From the NCBI RefSeq assembly GCF_000002865.3, contig NW_001865068.1, positions 52,378 to 116,377 of the forward strand: a DNA stretch of 64,000 nt, given 5' to 3'. Source of the DNA: Monosiga brevicollis MX1 (lineage: Eukaryota; Opisthokonta; Choanoflagellata; Craspedida; Salpingoecidae). Shown here in pieces: positions 1 to 10,552 of this stretch (positions are counted from its first letter, which is position 1; each line of letters begins with the position of its first letter). Under the pieces are notes generated by a model. It saw only the letters and a list, made by a program, of their open reading frames with translations, was not told where the DNA came from and did no database searches. The position numbers were made by a program, and so were the translations under genes.

Positions 1-1
1 C

Positions 2-292
2 AATCCGCCCACCACGTCTGGTGAAGCGTCCTCTCTTGCGAGCACGTCAACTATAGCAGTTGCCGATGCAACAGCCACCACGCCGATTGCCCCTTCGAAC
101 CCCGCCTCGGCGACTGAGCCCACCGGAACGGTCGCGCTGAGCTCACCTTCAGCAACGCAAGGTACAACCAAACCCGAACCAACGGCCGGCACGACACCGA
201 GTGCGCATGCGCAAGCCGGTGGGGATGAATCGACTGCGGCAGACCTAGGGATGGAGGTGGACACCACCACTACGGCAGATCTGCCTGCATAA
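2..292 (+). CDS. 3' end of a Ser/Thr/Ala/Pro-rich protein (partial)
   Basis: The frame starting at base 2 is open to a TAA at 290-292 and runs off the left edge, so only about 96 C-terminal residues are visible. They are almost entirely Thr, Ser, Ala, Pro and Gly, ending in an acidic stretch (GMEVD) followed by a Thr run and ADLPA. No domain is recognisable. Low-complexity acidic tails occur on many proteasome-associated, nuclear and scaffold proteins, so no function is proposed. The call rests on the long open frame, coding-like GC-rich third positions and the abrupt switch to AT-rich sequence after the stop. An upstream intron or another frame cannot be excluded. Confidence 0.5.
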   Translation, partial: NPPTTSGEASSLASTSTIAVADATATTPIAPSNPASATEPTGTVALSSPSATQGTTKPEPTAGTTPSAHAQAGGDESTAADLGMEVDTTTTADLPA

Positions 293-454
293 TTTACACC
301 AACCTTGTTTTGATAGTTTCCGCACACACATCTCTCACACAAGAAAGAATCTGATAGAGAGTGTGGAAGACATCAAAACGTCATGATTTTTTGAAGAGTC
401 TAACAAATGTTACCATATATATTAATAACTTAACTCATGCTTAAACAGTACATC

Positions 455-545
455 GGGGCATTGGCGCAAATGGTAGCGCGCTCCCTTAGCATGGGAGAGG
501 TACTGGGATCGATCTCATTACTCGAAGACCCACCCGGATGCTCCA
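455..545 (+). tRNA. tRNA-Ala(AGC)-like gene, copy 1, with insertion in the T arm
   Basis: The acceptor strands GGGGCAT and ATGCTCC pair with one wobble, leaving discriminator A at 545. A four-pair GCGC D stem follows, then an anticodon arm CTCCC/GGGAG whose loop TTAGCAT carries AGC (alanine). The A-box-like TGGCGCAAATGG and B-box-like GGATCGATCTC are present. A Pol III terminator of six Ts lies at 554-559. The T stem CTGGG/CCCGG can form, but its loop is about 18 nt longer than the usual 7. The extra sequence contains a second TCGA that could pair with the one in the T loop. Length is 91 nt against a usual 72-73. It could be a functional variant, a tRNA with a non-canonical insertion, or a decayed copy. 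Confidence 0.7.
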
Positions 546-650
546 TGATTATCTTTTTTGCATCGTGTGTCTTTTGTTCTTGTTGTTTTTTCAAGTATTT
601 TTCAAATCTGATTTATGTTTTGACTTATTGACCTACGGCGTCATCACATC

Positions 651-740
651 GGGGCATTGGCGCAAATGGTAGCGCGCTCCCTTAGCATGGGAGAGGTACT
701 GGGATCGATCTGTACCTCGAAGACCCACCCGGATGCTCCA
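651..740 (+). tRNA. tRNA-Ala(AGC)-like gene, copy 2, with insertion in the T arm
   Basis: This is a tandem copy 196 bp downstream of copy 1. It is identical through acceptor, D and anticodon arms and the 3' acceptor strand. It differs only within the extra T-arm segment (one base shorter, four or five changes). The same downstream bases and a terminator of five Ts (749-753) follow. Conservation of the two TCGA blocks and of both acceptor strands, with change confined to the segment between them, suggests a structured arm rather than random decay. Confidence 0.7.
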
Positions 741-1318
741 TGATTATCTTTTTGCTATCATTTTTTTAATCTCTGTTCGCCGGGTTTTCACTCACATGTG
801 AATAAGTTCTGATTTTACTTGGTTTTTTGAGGTGTTTTCGTCAGCAACTAGCTGCTCGTTTTGATTGGCAAGACATGGGTATGTATGTCTTGGAACCTGC
901 TGCTCAGGGCAGTCAGATGCTGGGTATGGCAGCCGGCTGTTCCAACTTCTGCCCGAGCGTGGCATACGTTTCGACACTACAGCACAAACACATTTTGCGC
1001 GCTCAAGCATGCAAACAGTGCGTTGAATTGACATGTGAGTTAACATGACATGTAAAAATTTGACATGTGAATCAGGTTTTTTTCCATAGAGCATAAAACC
1101 GTTCTGGGTTTACAGGCTTGACATGTGAATTTCTCGATTTTGCACGCGCAAATGGAGATATCAAACTTTTCCACTACTAGGTGGCCCAAGTGTCGGAATG
1201 ATGTCAAGGTGCCCACAACCACCACACGTGCACCACACGTGCATCAGTTACAAACATGAATTGTTGGGTTGCAGAGTAGCAGATTGAGGTAAACACCAAG
1301 CGACACCGTAAGAACGAA

Positions 1319-1366
<48 letters not shown>

Positions 1367-1450
1367 CGAGGGAGGGAGGGAGAGAAGATACCGAACCAAT
1401 CAAGGCCCAACATCAGGGCTCAGTACCGGACTAGAGGAGGGACGACGCAG
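741..1450. other. Intergenic region with a short-motif cluster and a GA microsatellite
   Basis: No gene was recognised. The segment 1029-1128 contains three exact copies of TGACATGTGA (1029, 1061, 1119) and a partial copy at 1046. A related palindrome TCACATGTGA is at 792-801. A GA repeat occupies about 1319-1366. The 3' untranslated end of GLDC (opposite strand) probably lies at the right side. Confidence 0.5.
1319..1366. repeat. (GA)n microsatellite
   Basis: Nearly uninterrupted GA dinucleotides (one AAA interruption) just beyond the 3' end of GLDC. Confidence 0.95.
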
Positions 1451-4243
1451 CTAATCCAAGTACGTCTCCATAGGTGGGCAGGAGCAGACGACGTTCTGAT
1501 CACCATACTTATCATCGACACGACCGACTGCGGGCCAGAACTTGTTCTGACGAAGCCACTCGGTTGGGTAAGCAGCCTTATCGCGCGAATACGAATGGTT
1601 CCACTCGGTCGCGAGTAGAGAGCCAGCCGTGTGTGGAGCATTGACCAGCACGTTATCTTCAGCCGGATACACGCCGTCCACGACCTCTTGGATCTCATGG
1701 CGGATCGTAATGAGAGCATCAAGGAAGCGGTCGAGCTCAGTCTTGCACTCGCTCTCTGTGGGCTCAATCATGAGCGAGTCGTTGACGGGCCACGACATGG
1801 TAGGGCTGTGGAAGCCAAAGTCTTGCAGGCGCTTGGCCACGTCTTGCACAAGGATGCCATGCTTCTTGAAAGCGGCGAAACTCACGACAAACTCGTGTGC
1901 CACACGACCCTTGGCACCACTACAAGGAGGGAGAGGGAGAGAGAGAGGCGGGGGCACAGAAGGAAGAAAGAGGCCGCGAGAGTGAGCAACACAAAGGCAG
2001 AAGCCAAAAGGGAAGAAGAAGAAGAGCAATCAGGAAGGAGCACGGGCAGGTGCATCCAACGTACCGGTAAGTGACGGGGTAGTGCTCAGCAAGACGGTCC
2101 GCCATGTAGTTGGCATGCAAAACGGCAACAGCCGAAGCGTTGCGCAGTCCACGCGCGCCCATCATGCGAATGTATGACCAAGAGATGGGAGTGATCAGAG
2201 AGGAGCCAAAGGGCGCCGCAGCAATGGGGCCACCGCTGCCCTGGTTAGGGCCCTCAATGATGGGGTGGGAGGGCAGATGGGGAATCAAGTGCTTCTGTAA
2301 ACGGGGGAACGGGCGACATAAGCGAACGTGCATGTGCGGCCAAGACAGCTTTCTTTGACGACCACCGTGAAGAAGAAAGGCCACAAGAAAAAGGTTGCCT
2401 GACCTTGACGCCAATGGGGCCCATGCCAGGGCCACCACCGCCGTGAGGGATGCAAAACGTCTTGTGCAGGTTGAGATGCGAAACATCGGCGCCGTAGTCA
2501 CCCGGGCGACACAGCATGCACTGAGCGTTCATGTTGGCACCGTCCAAGTACACCTGACCGCCGTGCTTGTGCACCATATCGCAGATCTCGACAATGTTTT
2601 CATCGAACACGCCATATGTTGACGGATACGTCACCTGCCCAAAACACAGTGAGGATGCAAGGGAGGCAGGGCCAAGATGAGTGAGAACGGTACGTTCGTG
2701 GCAAGCTGGAGCGGAAGGCGGCAGACAAGGGAAAATGGGTCTGACCATGATGGCACCAAGTTCTTTGCTGTGCTTCTCGCACTTGGCTGCCAGATCATCC
2801 ATGTCAATGGCGCCATCGCCGCAGTTCTTGACAGCAACAATCTTCATGCCTGTGGATGAGTCATCAGAAGCAACAGTCAAGGCAAGCGAGCAAGACAACG
2901 CGCAGGCCAACGAGTACATGCGTTGCAAGAACGCACCAGCCATGGCAGCGGTGGCCGGGTTGGTGCCGTGTGCTGAAGCGGGAATCAGGCACACCTTGCG
3001 TTGGGGGTTGCCGCTGGAGGAGAAAAGTGCATGCATCAGGGGCGAGCCATGAGGCAACGAAATAGTTGGTACCGCCACGCTGTGGATGCAGAAAACTGAA
3101 GCAATCAAACGAACTTGGCAATGTGGTAGCCGCGGATGGTCATGAGGCCAGCCAGCTCGCCTTGGGCTCCGCTGTTGGGGTGCATCGTCACAGCATCGTA
3201 GCCAGTAATCTTGCACAAGTCCCTGCAGGTAGTAAGCATTGGAAAACCATAGCAAGTAGTATCGTAAGGGGAAAGTCATCGGGCCAATAGCAGTATACCA
3301 ACCCGCTATGAAAGGGGTACACATAAATAATAGAAAGACGGGGCTTATTCCATTCAGGTACAGGACGAGGAGGAATGCGGGGAGGGGGGTGACACAAGGC
3401 CCGTACTCGGTGATTTCATCAAACATCTCCCAGTAACCCTTGGCCTGTTCTGAGGGCGCGAAGGGATGGAGGGCAGCAAACTCGTCCATGGTCACGACCT
3501 GGCACACGCCAAAACCATGAGTATGAAGCAAGTGAATGGTGAGAAAAAAAGGACAGAGAAGCAGCCAAGAAAACAAGACGCAAGAGATCACTCCCAAACG
3601 TGCTATCATAGTTCAAAACCAACCTCCATCTCAGTGGCCGCATTGAGCTTCATTGTGCATGAACCCAGGGGAATCATGCTGTGAACCAACGACACGTCCT
3701 TGTTCTAAACCGAATTGGAAGACAAGCAGGATTCAGGCAACAAAAATCTCAAAGACTGGGTAGCATGGCCCGCAGTCATAGCAAGACAGCCTTGCGCAAA
3801 AAAATGCGAAAAAAAAAAAAAAAAAAAAAAAAAAGGCTTGCGGACAAACCTCAAGATACTTGCAGTAGCGCATGAGCTCAGTCTCGGAATGCAGCGTGTT
3901 GAAGATGGGATGGGTCATAAAGGCGGACTTGCGAGCAAGAGCTCCAAAGTCGACCTCAGGGCAAGCCAGATCAGAGCAGTCAGCGCGCTCCACGCCCGTG
4001 AATACAGCAATGACGTCAGCCACATCACGCTCAGTCATGGCCTCATCGAAAGACACGCCGACGGCACCGTCATCAAAGTAACGGAAGTTGATCTGCTTAT
4101 CAGCAGCACGCGCCTTCACCTCGGCCAAGTCCTTGGGATAGACGTGCAGTGTATCGAAAAACAGGCCATCGGACACGCGGTGACCGGCAGACACAAGTTC
4201 TACAAGCAAGAAGGAAGAGAAGAAGAAGAAAAAGGAAGAAGAG

Positions 4244-4275
<32 letters not shown>

Positions 4276-6630
4276 AAAAAAAGAAGAAGAAGGAAAAAAA
4301 AAAAAAAAAAAGTCAGAAAGCGATGAGATAGGTGGGGAGGCAGTGCATGGAAGCAATAACCGATACCTCTGGCCACAAGCACCAAAGCACAGACACACAA
4401 AAGAGGAAAAGCTGAAACTGACCGCTCTTAGTAGCCAGGGCGAGGCGATGAACACGGGTGGCAATTTGCTTAAGACCATCAGCACCATGGTACATGCCGT
4501 AGAGGGCGCTCATGTTAGCCAACAATGCCTGGGCCGTACAGATGTTGGACGTGGCCTTGTCGCGGCGAATGTGGGTCTCGCGCGTCTGAAGGGCCAGACG
4601 ATAAGCCTTGTTACCGTTGGAATCCTGAGATAATGGACAGAAAGAGAGAGGTCTGTTTTTGAGACTGGCAGCAAGGGTGGTGCAAGCGTCTGGGTACGTC
4701 AGAGACAGGTTGTGTGCTCAAGCATACCCACCTTGGTCACACCGACAATGCGACCAGGCAGACGGCGCATATGCTGCTCCTTGGTGGCGATGTAGGCAGC
4801 ATGAGGGCCACCATAGCCCATGGGAATACCGAAGCGTTGGACGGCACCGACGGCAATGTCGCAGCCAAAGTCGCCGGGGGCTTGAAGCAGCGTTAGCGAG
4901 AGCAGGTCGGCCGAGCATGCCGCAATGGCCTATCGGTAAGGGGCAGGGGCAGGGGCAGGAGCAGGGGCAGGGGCGAGCCAGTGAGCAAGTAGGTCGGTGT
5001 GCAAAGCAAGGTCTAGAATAGTATCAATGGACAACTTGGTCTGCCGGCAGAGCAAGCGTGTGCCCGGAGGGTCATGGGAAGTGGAGGGTCAAGCATTTTT
5101 GGTTTCAAACGGGCACGTACGCCGACATCATGAGCACGCTTCACAACATCGCCAAAGTCGCGAACGATGCCGCGGGTGTCGGGGTACTGGAATAGACAGC
5201 CCATGACGTCCTCATTGAACTCCATGTCTTCAATGCTGCCGACGCGAATCTCAACTTCAAAGGGCTCGGCGCGGGTCTTGATCAGAGCCAAGGTTTGGGG
5301 GTGGAGCTGTTCATCAACCAAAAAAACGTTGCGCTTCCTGGACGGCGTGGTTGGCAGGCACAACAAGTGTCGGGGCATGAGTGGTGCTTCACTTGAGCAT
5401 CATCTTCTTGCGAGGTTGGGGAGGAGGCAAGGCATGCGTACTTGTTGATGCTATAAGCCATGGAGAAGGCTTCAGCGCCCGCCGTGGCTTCATCGAGCAG
5501 CGAGGCATTGCTAACGTCGAGGCCCGTCAAATCCTGAATCATGGTCTGATAGTTGACGAGTGACTCCAGGCGGCCCTGGGCTACCTCGGCCTGGTAAGGC
5601 GTGTAAGGCGTATACCTGTGGCAACCAACTTGGTGAGTCACCGCGTGTGTATGGTGGCAAGGAGGTGCACCCAGTGACAGCTTCTTGGTTAGACGAGGGA
5701 GGCCCTACCAGCCAGGGTTTTGAAGTACGCAGCGCTTGATGACGCTGGGCGTGATGGTGCCGTAGTAGCCCATGCCAATGTAGGAGCGGAACAGATCGTT
5801 CTTGTCACCAAGCTGCTTCAGGCGACGCAAGACCTGGCTCTCAGCTAACGTCGTGCCGCGTGTGGGTCGAGGGCAAGTGCGCATTGTGCATGCAAATATG
5901 AGAGAACGATGCGAGAGAGAAGTGTAATGACAATAAGTGGCGGCAAAAGCAAAAACAAAACAAAAACAAAAACAAAAATCACTTACTCATGGCTTCGCCG
6001 AGGTCAGGGAGAGACTTGAGGCGAATCTGCTTGGGAACCGTGTTGCTCAAAAATTGTTCCATGGTCTGTGACCAGGGGCGACACCCAAGTTCATGTTGGA
6101 GATGGTGGGTGCAGAAGCAGCTGCGGGAACATGGCGAGGGCTCGGGTGCAGGATAGGCGAGCGCACCTGAAAGCCCAGCGACTCGAGCATCTGCTGGACC
6201 TCCTTCTCGTCCGAGCCAATGTGACGGTGCTCAAAGACATCGCAGGGACGGACCCAGTCTGCGAAAGAGTGAATGACACGAGATGTGATGAGTATGAGCC
6301 AGGATCGGTAGGCCTGATCAAGGGTAGCGATTAGCTCATTTGCTGAGGACCTTGTTGGTTGACGAGGCGAGCCGTTGAGTCAAACTCGACGTGTTGGCAA
6401 GCCCGGCGGGCAACGCGGAGTTGGCGTTGCTGAAGCAGAGCAGGTGCCACGTTGAGGAGCTGGGGTTGACGAGCCTAAGACATGTACATCAAGGAGGAGT
6501 AAGTTGAGGTTGGGGGGTGATGGGACGGCGGGCAGGGCCCGAAGAAGCGTAGCCGGCCTGTTTATGACACCATTCTCACCAAAGGAGAAAGGTTGGCCGC
6601 AGAGCGGCGTAGAAGGCGAGTGGAAGCCAT
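1451..6630 (-). CDS. GLDC: Glycine dehydrogenase (decarboxylating), mitochondrial P-protein
   Basis: The pyridoxal-phosphate subunit of the glycine cleavage system; it decarboxylates glycine in mitochondria and passes the aminomethyl group to the lipoyl H-protein. Eighteen exons, 5' to 3' on the minus strand: 6580-6630, 6351-6474, 6167-6258, 5987-6065, 5709-5844, 5442-5615, 5121-5337, 4732-4929, 4423-4624, 3850-4199, 3624-3704, 3407-3498, 3115-3222, 2937-3013, 2746-2849, 2404-2634, 2065-2294, 1451-1919. They sum to 1004 codons plus stop, close to the usual size of about 1020. The N-terminus ([17 protein letters not shown] then Arg/Gln-rich sequence) looks like a mitochondrial presequence. Typical segments are [10 protein letters not shown]-like, [37 protein letters not shown] and [19 protein letters not shown]. 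The HKT lysine, about residue 753, is the expected PLP lysine. The C-terminus carries APTMSWPV-like and PTESE motifs. All introns are GT-AG. Confidence 0.95.
3809..3834. repeat. Poly-A tract (A26) in a GLDC intron
   Basis: Twenty-six consecutive A on the plus strand inside the intron 3705-3849. In the transcribed strand this is a U run within the intron. Confidence 0.95.
4205..4311. repeat. Polypurine GAA/GGA tract at the 3' end of a GLDC intron
   Basis: About 105 bp of almost pure A and G on the plus strand (GAA/GAG units), in the intron 4200-4422. In the transcript it is an unusually long polypyrimidine tract directly before the acceptor at 4200/4201. Confidence 0.9.
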
Positions 6631-7320
6631 ATCAGCGTGTGTTGCTTGAAAGGCGTCAACTGCGGTCGGATCCTAATTAGGAAGAAGCGCACATTTCATT
6701 TCACACGTCGTCAAAGGCGTGAGTGACGCGGAGGTGTCTTGTTGGTCTCGTTGCGGCGGACGAGGCGATGGGGCTGGGAAAGGGCAAGGTGACGCACCTG
6801 GCGTGATAATAGCACGCGGCAGCGGAGGCAACAGGGTGGGTGCTGCAGTTCAAAGCAGGGTATGCTTGGTCCTAAAGAATGCAGGGCACGAGTCGCGTGC
6901 GCGATGAGAAGGGATCGCCGACACACACGACTCGACGCGAGAGCATTGAGATTTGAATGGCGTGCGTGTCACCAGCCAGCAAACCGATGCGCAGCCGAGC
7001 CAGACCTCGGACCAAAATCCACGACCACAACCCCAAACACCCCCCTTCCACCGTCGACCGTACCTGCTCCCGCGCACACCCCGTCAGGTCAAGTCAGTCA
7101 GTCGGTCACGCGCTGCTGCACACTGGACCTGTCAACTGCACTGCACCACCATGCGTTATGTGTGTGTGTGTATGTGTGTGTGTGTTTGTCTCTCTCTTCT
7201 TTCTCTTCTCTGGTTTCTTTTGCTTTGGCAAGGTTGTGTAGTCGTTTGGTTGTTCTGCGTCTCTCTCTCTCTCTCTCTGTTAGAGAGTGGCTTTGTGTCT
7301 TATCTCTTGTTTCTTGATCC

Positions 7321-7351
<31 letters not shown>

Positions 7352-7804
7352 GTGTGTGTGTGTGTTGCAACATTTGATTCGATGCTGTGGGATGAGAAGA
7401 GAGAGACCAATCGTTGGCCATTTGGTTGGATGGTGCCGGTCGCACTCCGTCCATTGGTCGCACTACCGGGGTGTTGAGAGGTCCAGAGGTCCAGAGGCCA
7501 TGTGGCCGTTTTATGTCTTGTGTGTGATCGTTGCTGACCACACCACACCCGACCTAATGTCTTGCTGCAACACTTGGTCCTGCTGGCGACGGTGCCCGGT
7601 GAGATCCCAGAACCACTGAAATCAATGCAATTTCTAACATTGAGGAGGTTAACAAAGCTGCAGTTACTTCAATTACTGCTACATGTTTGTGGGTTGCAAC
7701 CATGGTGTCGCAATGGGGCAACACAATCAGCGTTACATTGCGAAATGATCACATTACATTTGGTAATTGTAAGCATAAATTTTCATTCAGCGGTTGAAGA
7801 CCGG
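6631..7804. other. Intergenic region between GLDC 5' end and the ChaC gene 3' end
   Basis: The left part should hold the GLDC promoter and 5' UTR (minus strand), the right part the 3' UTR of the ChaC gene. Simple repeats: GT-rich at about 7160-7185, CT at about 7262-7279 and 7319-7352. No supported coding exon or RNA gene was seen; the open frames here are short and low-complexity. Confidence 0.5.
7319..7362. repeat. (CT)n followed by (GT)n microsatellite
   Basis: CT repeat, interrupted once by TTT, passing directly into GT repeats. Confidence 0.9.
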
Positions 7805-8548
7805 TCACTGCGTTCGCGTATCGGTTGGCTCCACCTCGATCACCTCCACGGGCGCGGCCGCTGTGGCTGGGGTGGCCGCTTCTTGCAGCGCACGGACCTG
7901 CGTTTCCAGGGCCAGGAGGTGTTCGTCTGGGTGATCTGGGGCAATGTCTCGCATCGCTATTACCAGATTCATGAGGTAATCAATGTTCGGGCCCGAGGGT
8001 CCCCGACTCTCAGCAATCGTCTTTGCAATCTGTGCCAGCGGTTCCTCGCCAACAAACTCCTCGTTGTCCTCGGTTCCCGTGTACACAAGAGCCAGGCGAG
8101 AGCTGCCATCGGCCTGATAAAACTGCAGCTCTAACAAGCTATAGCCACCCTTTTCTCGGTAGTCGAGGTGGGCCATGACCTCGTCCACCTGTTCTGGTGC
8201 AATGCGATAGGCCTTGCCCCAGACCCGCTCTCCCGGTGCTGGGACCAGCGTCACCACACGACCCGGCGCTTCTACATCCACCGGCACCAGGCATCCCACC
8301 AGCACGTATGTGGGCAGTATGCAGTAGCGTCATGAGCGAGGTACACGTGCCCAACACATAGTCAGCCCAGTCCGCACGCACACAGACCTGGTACGCCACG
8401 GTGGTCTGTTGAGCGCTGCCAGAAGCGACGAATGTATCCGTCAATGTAGCCCGGTATCACCTCTCTAGTACAGTTACATCAAATGACAAGATGCGGGCGA
8501 GTCAGGCTGCGGAGTGCAAGCCTCGGAAGCAGCGACAAGGCACCCCTT

Positions 8549-8593
<45 letters not shown>

Positions 8594-8932
8594 CACAACT
8601 ACAGCAACTAACAACAACGAACAACTACAACAACTACATCAGCATGAGCGGGCACACCAGAGTCCCTGCAAAAGAGACCCCCAGTAGAGGTTGACTCACG
8701 CATAGGGGAAGTCAACCTTCCAGGTCAAGCTGCCATCTGCACATCGTCCCAGTCCAGTCACACTCATGAGCCAGTTGTGAAACACGTCAATGGCCGTGTG
8801 GGCCGTCACAAAGCTTGTCCCACCCCTTCCCCCCCCTCTCTCTTCAGCCATGCGCTACGTACAGCCAAAGATCCAGAGCGGGTCCGGCCAGGGGCGACCC
8901 TGCCTCGACTCGCTGGGAGGTGCATACGGCAT
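7805..8932 (-). CDS. ChaC-type glutathione-specific gamma-glutamylcyclotransferase
   Basis: Cytosolic ChaC enzymes cleave glutathione to 5-oxoproline and Cys-Gly. Four exons on the minus strand: 8863-8932, 8700-8736 (37 nt), 8388-8464, 7805-8271, giving 216 aa, close to CHAC1/CHAC2 (184-222). The codon for Tyr24 is split by intron 1; joined, it restores the substrate-binding YGSL (24-27) after LWIFG. Further ChaC signatures are [35 protein letters not shown] and LDYREKGGY, where Glu101 is the expected catalytic acid. GPSGPN and DEHLLALE follow near the C-terminus, which ends in an Ala/Pro/Glu tail. The ATG at 8930-8932 is the in-frame start upstream of LWIFGYGSL. Whether it is closer to CHAC1 or CHAC2 is not clear. 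Confidence 0.92.
8551..8592. repeat. (CA)n microsatellite in ChaC intron 2
   Basis: About twenty CA units in the intron 8465-8699. Confidence 0.95.
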
Positions 8933-9585
8933 ATTATTTATCCTTGGCTCCGTCTCCGTTCCTTCGTTCGCGCGGGCGTCGTCGCACGTCACTTGCAAAG
9001 CAAATACGCGAAAGACGAAGCAGGCACAGATGGTACTACAACAACCATTAAAATCGATTCAACTTCTAGCACTATCACGACCTTTGCCAATACACAAACT
9101 TCATATATAACAACAAAAACCCCAAGGCACTGCATTCATCAAGCAAGCGAAATCAGTCACCATATTCAAAATCCGGGGGTCCAACTCGGCCTCTCCCCTT
9201 TTGTTGATAAATCAGAAACGAATGTGTGGTAGAAACTACCCACGAGTATGCCTCAAGTGTCTTCTACGTGTGGTGATTGTAACACATAAACCGTGCCAAC
9301 CACCGGTGAGCGTGTGGTCAGACGCGCGTGTACGTGTGGCAGAGTGCTCGTATGGGTGTTGGCCGTGCTGCCTGCTGCTGCTCTCCCATTCATTTCTCAG
9401 TGATCGCTGCGCAGCGATTCACGGGGCGGGACCCCCCCGCGTTTGCTTTCTGAACCGTCTGCTGGTCGGGCTTCAACACAAACACGGCAGCAACCAAATC
9501 TTTAGCACCAGCACCAGCTTTGGGGATAGCGTCCGAGCAGGGGTGTTGAAGCACCCGGCTCGACCGCCAGCTTGGACCCTGAGCC
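8933..9585. promoter_or_regulatory. Divergent intergenic region between ChaC (-) and the SH3-PDZ-PH gene (+)
   Basis: 653 bp separate the two start codons, so both promoters should lie here. The left half is AT-richer, with ACAACAA-type sequence. No TATA box, known operator or RNA gene was recognised. Confidence 0.5.
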
Positions 9586-10521
9586 ATGGCGGCCCAGTCC
9601 TCAGACGTGTCGGCGCAGTTTTCTGTCTTTTCCTTTCTGAATAGCATTCAGCCACCCAGCTCCCCTCCCCAAGAAGAAGACGAACCAGGTACGTTCAGCA
9701 CCGCCTCTGCTTGTTAGCCAATCATCTTATCCCTTGCCAGACAACCCTCGAGGCGTGCAGCCTGCCACCTTTCACCAACGAAAGCCTGCCTTGGCTGGCT
9801 CCACTGCCTCTCACCTCTCATTTGCTCGCAACACCATGACTATGCTAGCTCTGACTCGGTATGCTACTGGTGCCTGGATTGAAGCGACCTGTGACTCGGG
9901 CGGGGATGCCGATACCTCCACCCCAGCCTTTCAAGGTCCGTCCTTCTTCCCATCTACGCCCTGCCTTGGGCGGCCAGATTGCAAGCCGTCCTTGCACTTG
10001 ATGTGCAGCTTCTTTGGGCTTTCTCTTGGGCCTCGTGCGCCTGGCGAGCTCACGCTTGTGCCATGTCAACCTCACCCTCATGGCCGATCTGATCGGTGCC
10101 CATCTCCAACTATTAGAGGGCGACCTCTTTCAAGTCCTCAAACACCATGCCAATGGCTGGCTGGAGGTTGAGCAGGGCTACCTCTGGCCCACGTGGGTCC
10201 AACCCCTTGCCGATGCCACAGAGACTCTGGACCAGCCCGCTTCGGCGCCACAGCTGCATCCCGAGCTTGAAACACAACCTGTACGTGGCCACGAACCTGA
10301 ACCCACATCAGAAACCGAAACCGAGCTCGAGCCTCAGGCAGCACTAGCATCTACGCAGCCCCTTGTTTTGCCTCCTTTGGATACCTCCCCACCCTCAGCG
10401 CCCCCTTCCACCAGTAACGATGATTTCTTTGCCAATCTTCCCGACTATGCGAATCAACCGAGCGAGGGTGAGTGCGCCAGCCTCGCCGCATACATTGAGA
10501 TACGCAAGCCCCACATTAACC

Positions 10522-10552
<31 letters not shown>

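Noticed and set aside
455-545. Class II tRNA (Leu/Ser) with a long variable arm
   Set aside because: The length fits, but the 17 nt before the 3' acceptor strand cannot form a T arm, and the anticodon loop reads AGC for alanine.
437-631. Open frame of 64 codons across the first tRNA-like gene
   Set aside because: It overlaps a structured tRNA gene, is Cys/Phe-rich and has no homology signal; treated as a chance frame.
4149-4331. Lys/Arg-rich open frame opposite GLDC
   Set aside because: It is a translation of the intronic GAA tract.
6862-7541. Several 100-170 codon open frames around the CT/GT repeats
   Set aside because: They are made of repeat-encoded Leu/Ser/Cys/Val runs on both strands and lack conserved motifs.
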